Shown piece by piece: positions 59,527 through 63,219 of a stretch of 63,219 bases of DNA. The notes beneath the pieces were generated by a model. It searched no databases, was not told where the DNA came from, and was given only the letters and a program-made list of their open reading frames with translations. The position numbers were made by a program, and so were the translations under genes. The stretch spans positions 1 through 63,219 of the forward strand of contig JAEDHB010000005.1 of NCBI GenBank assembly GCA_016297265.1, written 5' to 3'. The DNA comes from Butyrivibrio sp. GTDB taxonomy: Bacteria > Bacillota > Clostridia > Lachnospirales > Lachnospiraceae. Every line of letters begins with the position of its first letter. The stretch's first letter is position 1.

Positions 59527-59552
59527 ACATGAGCACATTAGGGTGTTATAAT
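59524..59552 (+). promoter_or_regulatory. Sigma-A promoter of nrdD
   Basis: TAGACA (59524-59529) and TATAAT (59547-59552) with a 17-bp spacer. The transcript should start near 59559; its leader contains a small hairpin TAGCGA-GTTT-TCGCTA (59561-59576). Confidence 0.75.
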
Positions 59553-59594
59553 AACCACTGTAGCGAGTTTTCGCTAAATATGGAGGTTAGGTTA

Positions 59595-61718
59595 ATGAAA
59601 GTAATAAAACGAGATGGTCGTGAAGTAAATTATGACCGCAATAAGATAATCATTGCGATTCAAAAAGCTAATGACGAGGTTCCGGTAAATGAGAAAATAT
59701 CAGATGAGAAAATCCACGGAATCGTCGCATCTATCGAAAAACTTGGAACGGGTATGCTCCAGGTAGAAGAAATCCAGGATATTATTGAACAGAAGTTGAT
59801 GGCAGAGCGCAAATTCGTTCTTGCCAAGACTTACATCATCTATCGTTACCAGCGAGAGATGGTTCGTAAGTCCAATACAACCGACGAGTCAATTCTCGGT
59901 CTCATCCAGCAGACCAATAAATATGCCATGGAGGAGAATTCCAATAAGAATGCTGCTGTCGCATCCACACAGCGTGACCTTATTGCGGGTGAAGTATCTC
60001 GAGACCTCACCAAGAGACTTCTCCTTCCTGAGAAAATATCAAAGGCTCATGAAGAAGGTGTAATCCATTTTCATGATGCGGATTATTTTGTACAGTCAAT
60101 TTTCAACTGCTGTCTAATCAACATAAGTGATATGTTGGATAACGGAACAGTTATGAACGGCAAAATGATTGAGAGTCCAAAGAGTTTTCAGGTTGCATGT
60201 ACTGTTATGACACAGATTATTTCAGCCGTTGCAAGTAGCCAGTACGGCGGACAGTCCGTTGACATTCGCCATCTTGGAAAATATCTTCGCAAAACAAAAG
60301 ATAAATACCTCAAACATTACAGTTCTTACTGTGACACGCTCACAGAGGATCAGATTGAAAAACTTGCCACCGACAGAATGATGGATGAATTGAAAGCCGG
60401 TGTCCAGACAATCCAGTATCAGATTAATACATTGATGACTACCAATGGTCAGTCCCCTTTTGTAACACTCTTCCTCAACCTCACCGAGGATGATCCATAC
60501 AAGGAAGAAGTTGCATTAATCATTGAGGAGATACTCAAACAGAGAATTCAGGGAATCAAGAACAAATCAGGTGTATATGTTACTCCTGCATTTCCAAAAC
60601 TCATATATGTACTTGATGAGCACAATTGCTTAAAGGGTGGCGAATATGATTACCTCACCAAACTGGCAGTTGAGTGTTCTTCAAAAAGAATGTATCCGGA
60701 TTATATTTCTGCGAAAAAAATGCGCGAGAATTATGAAGGTGAAGTATTCAGCTGTATGGGATGCCGTTCCTTCTTAAGTCCATGGAAGGACGAAAATGGC
60801 AAGTACAAATGGGAAGGTCGTTTCAACCAGGGCGTTGTCAGCCTCAACCTCCCTCAGATGGGTATTATCGCCCAGGGCGATGAAGAATACTTCTGGAGTC
60901 TTATGGAGGAACGCCTTTCAATATGTTTTGAGGCGCTTATGTGCAGACACCGTGCCCTTGAGGGAACTCTTTCTGATGTAAGTCCAATTCATTGGCAGTA
61001 TGGTGCGATTGCAAGACTCGAACCGGGCCAGACAATCGACAGCCTTCTTCACGGAGGCTATTCAACCATTTCTCTTGGGTACATTGGCTTGTATGAAGTG
61101 ACCAAGCTTATGACCGGAGTAAGTCATACAGATCCAAAGGGAACCGAATTTGCCATGAAGGTTATGACCAGACTTCGCGAAGCCTGCGACACCTGGAAGC
61201 GCAATACCGGAATCGGTTTTGGTCTCTATGGTACTCCTGCTGAATCCCTCTGCTACAGATTTGCAGAAATTGACAGAAAGAAATACGGCGATATTCCTGA
61301 TATAACCGATAAGGGCTATTACACCAACTCATACCATGTAGATGTCCGCGAGAAAATCGATGCATTTTCAAAATTCAATTTTGAAAGTCAGTTTCAGGTT
61401 ATTTCATCAGGCGGTGCCATCTCCTATGTAGAGATACCAAACTTAAGACATAATCTCCCTGCTCTTGAAGAAATCGTAAAATACATCTACGAAAACATTC
61501 AATACGCAGAGTTCAACACTAAATCAGATTACTGCCAGGTATGTGGTTATGACGGTGAAATCATTATCAATGATAAACTTGAGTGGGAATGTCCACAATG
61601 TCATAACAAAGACCACAACAAGATGAATGTTACCAGAAGAACCTGCGGTTACCTTGGTGAAAATTTTTGGAATGTAGGTAAAACAAAAGAGATTAACTCT
61701 CGTGTTCTTCACATCTAA
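59595..61718 (+). CDS. nrdD: Anaerobic ribonucleoside-triphosphate reductase
   Basis: A glycyl-radical class III ribonucleotide reductase of 707 residues making deoxynucleotides without oxygen. It opens with an ATP-cone (about 1-90; KVIKRDGREVNYDRNKI), followed by the ten-stranded barrel with SCMGCRSFLSPW. The C-terminus holds a zinc site (CQVCGYDG and CPQCHN) and the radical glycine in RRTCGYLGENFW. The start is ATG 59595 with GGAGG 8 nt upstream; earlier in-frame ATGs lie in the promoter. A strong terminator separates it from its activase nrdG. Control by NrdR is predicted. Confidence 0.97.
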   Translation: MKVIKRDGREVNYDRNKIIIAIQKANDEVPVNEKISDEKIHGIVASIEKLGTGMLQVEEIQDIIEQKLMAERKFVLAKTYIIYRYQREMVRKSNTTDESILGLIQQTNKYAMEENSNKNAAVASTQRDLIAGEVSRDLTKRLLLPEKISKAHEEGVIHFHDADYFVQSIFNCCLINISDMLDNGTVMNGKMIESPKSFQVACTVMTQIISAVASSQYGGQSVDIRHLGKYLRKTKDKYLKHYSSYCDTLTEDQIEKLATDRMMDELKAGVQTIQYQINTLMTTNGQSPFVTLFLNLTEDDPYKEEVALIIEEILKQRIQGIKNKSGVYVTPAFPKLIYVLDEHNCLKGGEYDYLTKLAVECSSKRMYPDYISAKKMRENYEGEVFSCMGCRSFLSPWKDENGKYKWEGRFNQGVVSLNLPQMGIIAQGDEEYFWSLMEERLSICFEALMCRHRALEGTLSDVSPIHWQYGAIARLEPGQTIDSLLHGGYSTISLGYIGLYEVTKLMTGVSHTDPKGTEFAMKVMTRLREACDTWKRNTGIGFGLYGTPAESLCYRFAEIDRKKYGDIPDITDKGYYTNSYHVDVREKIDAFSKFNFESQFQVISSGGAISYVEIPNLRHNLPALEEIVKYIYENIQYAEFNTKSDYCQVCGYDGEIIINDKLEWECPQCHNKDHNKMNVTRRTCGYLGENFWNVGKTKEINSRVLHI

Positions 61719-61727
61719 TGAACTATC

Positions 61728-61757
61728 AAGGCATCGGCGGTTTGCCGATGCCTTTTT
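61728..61757 (+). terminator. Terminator between nrdD and nrdG
   Basis: A perfect 11-bp stem AAGGCATCGGC/GCCGATGCCTT with loop GGTTT is followed by TTTTT. It lies 9 nt past nrdD and 28 nt before nrdG; I see no separate nrdG promoter, so readthrough probably sets nrdG and dut levels. Confidence 0.88.
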
Positions 61758-61785
61758 ACACCATCACCGAACAGGGAGGCAAAAT

Positions 61786-62343
61786 ATGAATTATGCAGAT
61801 ATAAAGCTATTTGATGCCGCCAATGGTCCCGGCATCAGAATTTCTCTTTTTGTCAGTGGATGCACTCATGCATGTAAGGGATGTTTTAACGAGGAAGCCT
61901 GGGATTTCAGTTATGGAAAACCATACTCCCAGTCGACCACTGATTACATTATCGAACAGCTTGCTCCAAGCTACATCAGCGGATTAACCATTCTTGGTGG
62001 AGAACCGATGCACCCAAGCAATCAACCCGGAATTGTTCCACTTTTGCGCAAAGTCCGAGAAGTTTATGGCAACACCAAATCCATCTGGATTTTCACAGGC
62101 TATCTCTACGACCATGATCTGACAGACTGGATGCTTAAGGAACTTCCTTTCACGGAAGAAATTCTATCTTATACCGATGTAATTATGGATGGTCCGTATA
62201 TCGAAGAAAAAAAGGACCTTAGTGCCTATTTCAGGGGGTCAAGTAACCAACGAGCAATTCTTGTACAGGAAACCCTTGCCAACAATAATGAAATCGTTCT
62301 TTGGGAACCCGAAGAACCAAAATATGTCTACCCCGCAACATAG
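61786..62343 (+). CDS. nrdG: Anaerobic ribonucleotide reductase-activating protein
   Basis: A radical-SAM activase of 185 residues that makes the glycyl radical on NrdD. The cluster motif is CTHACKGC (residues 23-30), after FDAANGPGIRISLFVSG. LTILGGEPMHPSNQPGIVP and SIWIFTGYLYD are family signatures. The start is ATG 61786 with GGGAGG 8 nt upstream. It lies behind the terminator after nrdD and 15 nt before dut. Confidence 0.95.
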   Translation: MNYADIKLFDAANGPGIRISLFVSGCTHACKGCFNEEAWDFSYGKPYSQSTTDYIIEQLAPSYISGLTILGGEPMHPSNQPGIVPLLRKVREVYGNTKSIWIFTGYLYDHDLTDWMLKELPFTEEILSYTDVIMDGPYIEEKKDLSAYFRGSSNQRAILVQETLANNNEIVLWEPEEPKYVYPAT

Positions 62344-62358
62344 AATTGGAGGAATATT

Positions 62359-62802
62359 ATGACAACAAATATAAAGATTAAAAAATTGAATGACAAAGCC
62401 GTAATACCAACCTATGGTTCTGAATATGCTGCAGGCGCTGATTTGTATGCCTGCATGGATGAAGCTGTAACCATTGCTCCTCATACAACCGTTATGCTTC
62501 ATACCGGCCTTGCCATGGAGATTCCTGCCGGATATGCAGGCTTAATATACCCACGAAGCGGAATGGCCTCAAAACGCCATCTTGCACCGGCTAACAAAGT
62601 TGGTGTCGTGGATCCTGACTATAGGGGCGAATTCATGGTCGCAATGCACAACCACTCAGGAGAACCTCAGACAGTTGAACCCGGAGAAAGAATAGCACAG
62701 CTTGTTATCACTCCTTTCATCACCGCTGAATTTGAGGTGGCTGACGAATTATCTGACACTGTCAGGGGAGTCGGTGGTTTCGGAAGCTCCGGCTATAAAT
62801 AG
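62359..62802 (+). CDS. dut: dUTP diphosphatase
   Basis: Hydrolyses dUTP to dUMP, keeping uracil out of DNA and feeding dTMP synthesis. The 147-residue trimeric dUTPase has the five motifs in order: AGADLYA, PRSGMA, GVVDPDYRGE, GERIAQLV and the C-terminal GVGGFGSSG arm. It has an SD (TTGGAGG) 7 nt before ATG. It is third in the nrdD-nrdG-dut unit, an uncommon but logical grouping. Confidence 0.96.
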   Translation: MTTNIKIKKLNDKAVIPTYGSEYAAGADLYACMDEAVTIAPHTTVMLHTGLAMEIPAGYAGLIYPRSGMASKRHLAPANKVGVVDPDYRGEFMVAMHNHSGEPQTVEPGERIAQLVITPFITAEFEVADELSDTVRGVGGFGSSGYK

Positions 62803-62817
62803 AATCATATATTATAT

Positions 62818-62857
62818 ATCCTGCTTTCATAGCCAATGTTTTCCATGAAAGCAGGAT
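62818..62857 (+). terminator. Terminator after dut
   Basis: A 13-bp perfect stem ATCCTGCTTTCAT/ATGAAAGCAGGAT with a 14-base loop, 16 nt after the dut stop. The T-tract is weak, and the same stem could also serve the convergent Rpn-like gene. Confidence 0.7.
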
Positions 62858-62914
62858 ATTGATTTATTATCCTTTATCTCATTTTTCTGTTGGCACGCAA
62901 AAAGTCTTCAAGAA

Positions 62915-63219
62915 TTACCCATTAAGTATTTCAGTAACTTTGTCCACGCTTATTCCAACTTTTGATGCTATTTCAGTTATTGAAACATTAAGTTCATGAT
63001 AGGCTTTAACTCTGCCATATATTTCTCCGTTAATATACCCGGATTTCTCGCCCTTTGCGTAGCCTGATTCTTCGCCCCTTGCGTAGCCTGATTCTTCGCC
63101 CTTTGCGTAGCCTGATTCTTCGCCCTTTGCGTAACCCGTAGTATACCCCGATTCTTCGCCCTTCGCGTAGCCTTCACTATATGCAATCTCTTTGATTGTA
63201 TCTTCATGCAGTTTCTCGT
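62915..63219 (-). CDS. C-terminus of Rpn/PD-(D/E)XK transposase-like protein, partial
   Basis: The reading frame enters from the right window edge and ends at TAA 62915-62917; it has 100 visible codons and no start here. It begins EKLHEDTIKEIAYSEGYAKG, followed by eight-residue repeats of type AKGEESGY (63023-63172), and ends with a helix-turn-helix-like segment VKAYHELNVSITEIASKVG then ISVDKVTEILNG. That tail, with charged K-G-E repeats and a final HTH, is typical of Rpn-family recombination-promoting nucleases, common in multiple copies in Lachnospiraceae. The nuclease domain lies outside. The name is by family resemblance of the tail only. Confidence 0.72.
   Translation of the reverse strand, partial: EKLHEDTIKEIAYSEGYAKGEESGYTTGYAKGEESGYAKGEESGYARGEESGYAKGEKSGYINGEIYGRVKAYHELNVSITEIASKVGISVDKVTEILNG
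63023..63172 (-). repeat. 24-bp tandem repeats in the Rpn-like gene
   Basis: About six 24-bp units encode GYAKGEES-type octapeptides; three or four copies are nearly identical in DNA, flanked by degenerate ones (TTGY, INGE). Confidence 0.9.

Noticed and set aside
62977..63207. 76-codon minus-strand frame full of Lys, Asn and Gln repeats at the right edge
   Set aside because: The other frame gives a continuous product with AKGEESGY repeats and a HTH-like tail ending at 62915; this one is a shifted reading of the same repeats.

Overview
The window is chromosomal DNA of a low-to-moderate-GC anaerobic Firmicute, most likely a Lachnospiraceae-type clostridium (inference). Supporting traits are oxygen-independent ribonucleotide reductase (nrdD/nrdG), the NADH sensor Rex, ATP-type PEP carboxykinase, a homodimeric NADP-isocitrate dehydrogenase, formate-THF ligase with FolD, a Firmicute dcw cluster with MraZ and DivIB, the PrkC/PrpC signalling pair, and SD sequences close to AGGAGG. 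I see no rRNA, tRNA or CRISPR array. Almost everything is chromosomal core; mobile or defence-like DNA appears only at the two ends.

Layout. 1-900: an IS200/IS605 element (tnpA, start of tnpB) next to a truncated DUF262 gene. 1.05-5.3 kb: pckA, a DUF2079 membrane protein and a DUF1653 protein. 5.3-11.2 kb: a cytosolic subtilase converging on an operon of carbamate kinase, a His-repeat COG0523 GTPase, a COG0523-DUF1980 fusion and a DUF885 lipoprotein. 11.2-14.4 kb: icd and a membrane GDPD. 14.4-15.4 kb: a Cys/Gly-rich small membrane protein and two small unknown proteins. 15.5-27.4 kb: a reduced dcw cluster on the minus strand (mraZ, rsmH, ftsL, two class B PBPs, murD, ftsW, murA, ftsQ, ftsZ) lacking mraY, murF and murG, with a clear MraZ operator. 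27.6-30.1 kb: lgt with a repeat tail, and ychF. 30.1-49.1 kb: fifteen tightly packed minus-strand genes (uppP, ftsK, fhs, folD, murE, priA, def, fmt, rsmB, rlmN, prpC, prkC, rsgA, rpe, thiN). 49.1-55.5 kb: the rex cluster (rex, coiled-coil protein, nnrED, alr, ndoA-like toxin, CorC-like protein, TepA-like protease). 55.6-59.4 kb: an LRR lipoprotein, an ABC exporter pair, PNP and a GNAT. 59.5-62.9 kb: nrdD-nrdG-dut behind a predicted NrdR operator. The right edge holds the C-terminus of an Rpn-like protein with eight-residue repeats.

The genes chiefly serve envelope growth and division (dcw, murE, uppP, lgt, PrkC/PrpC), translation and its quality control (def, fmt, rsmB, rlmN, rsgA, ychF), one-carbon and nucleotide metabolism (fhs, folD, nrdDG, dut, pnp) and redox repair (rex, nnrED). 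No obviously new multi-gene defence system is visible. The least-explained parts are the arcC-COG0523-DUF885 operon with its CobW-DUF1980 fusion, the Cys-rich small protein, the paired small proteins, the toxin gene without an antitoxin, and several regulatory sites (MraZ boxes, NrdR boxes, a terminator overlapping a ribosome-binding site, a terminator between nrdD and nrdG). Many starts were moved to codons with a proper SD; this is noted per gene.
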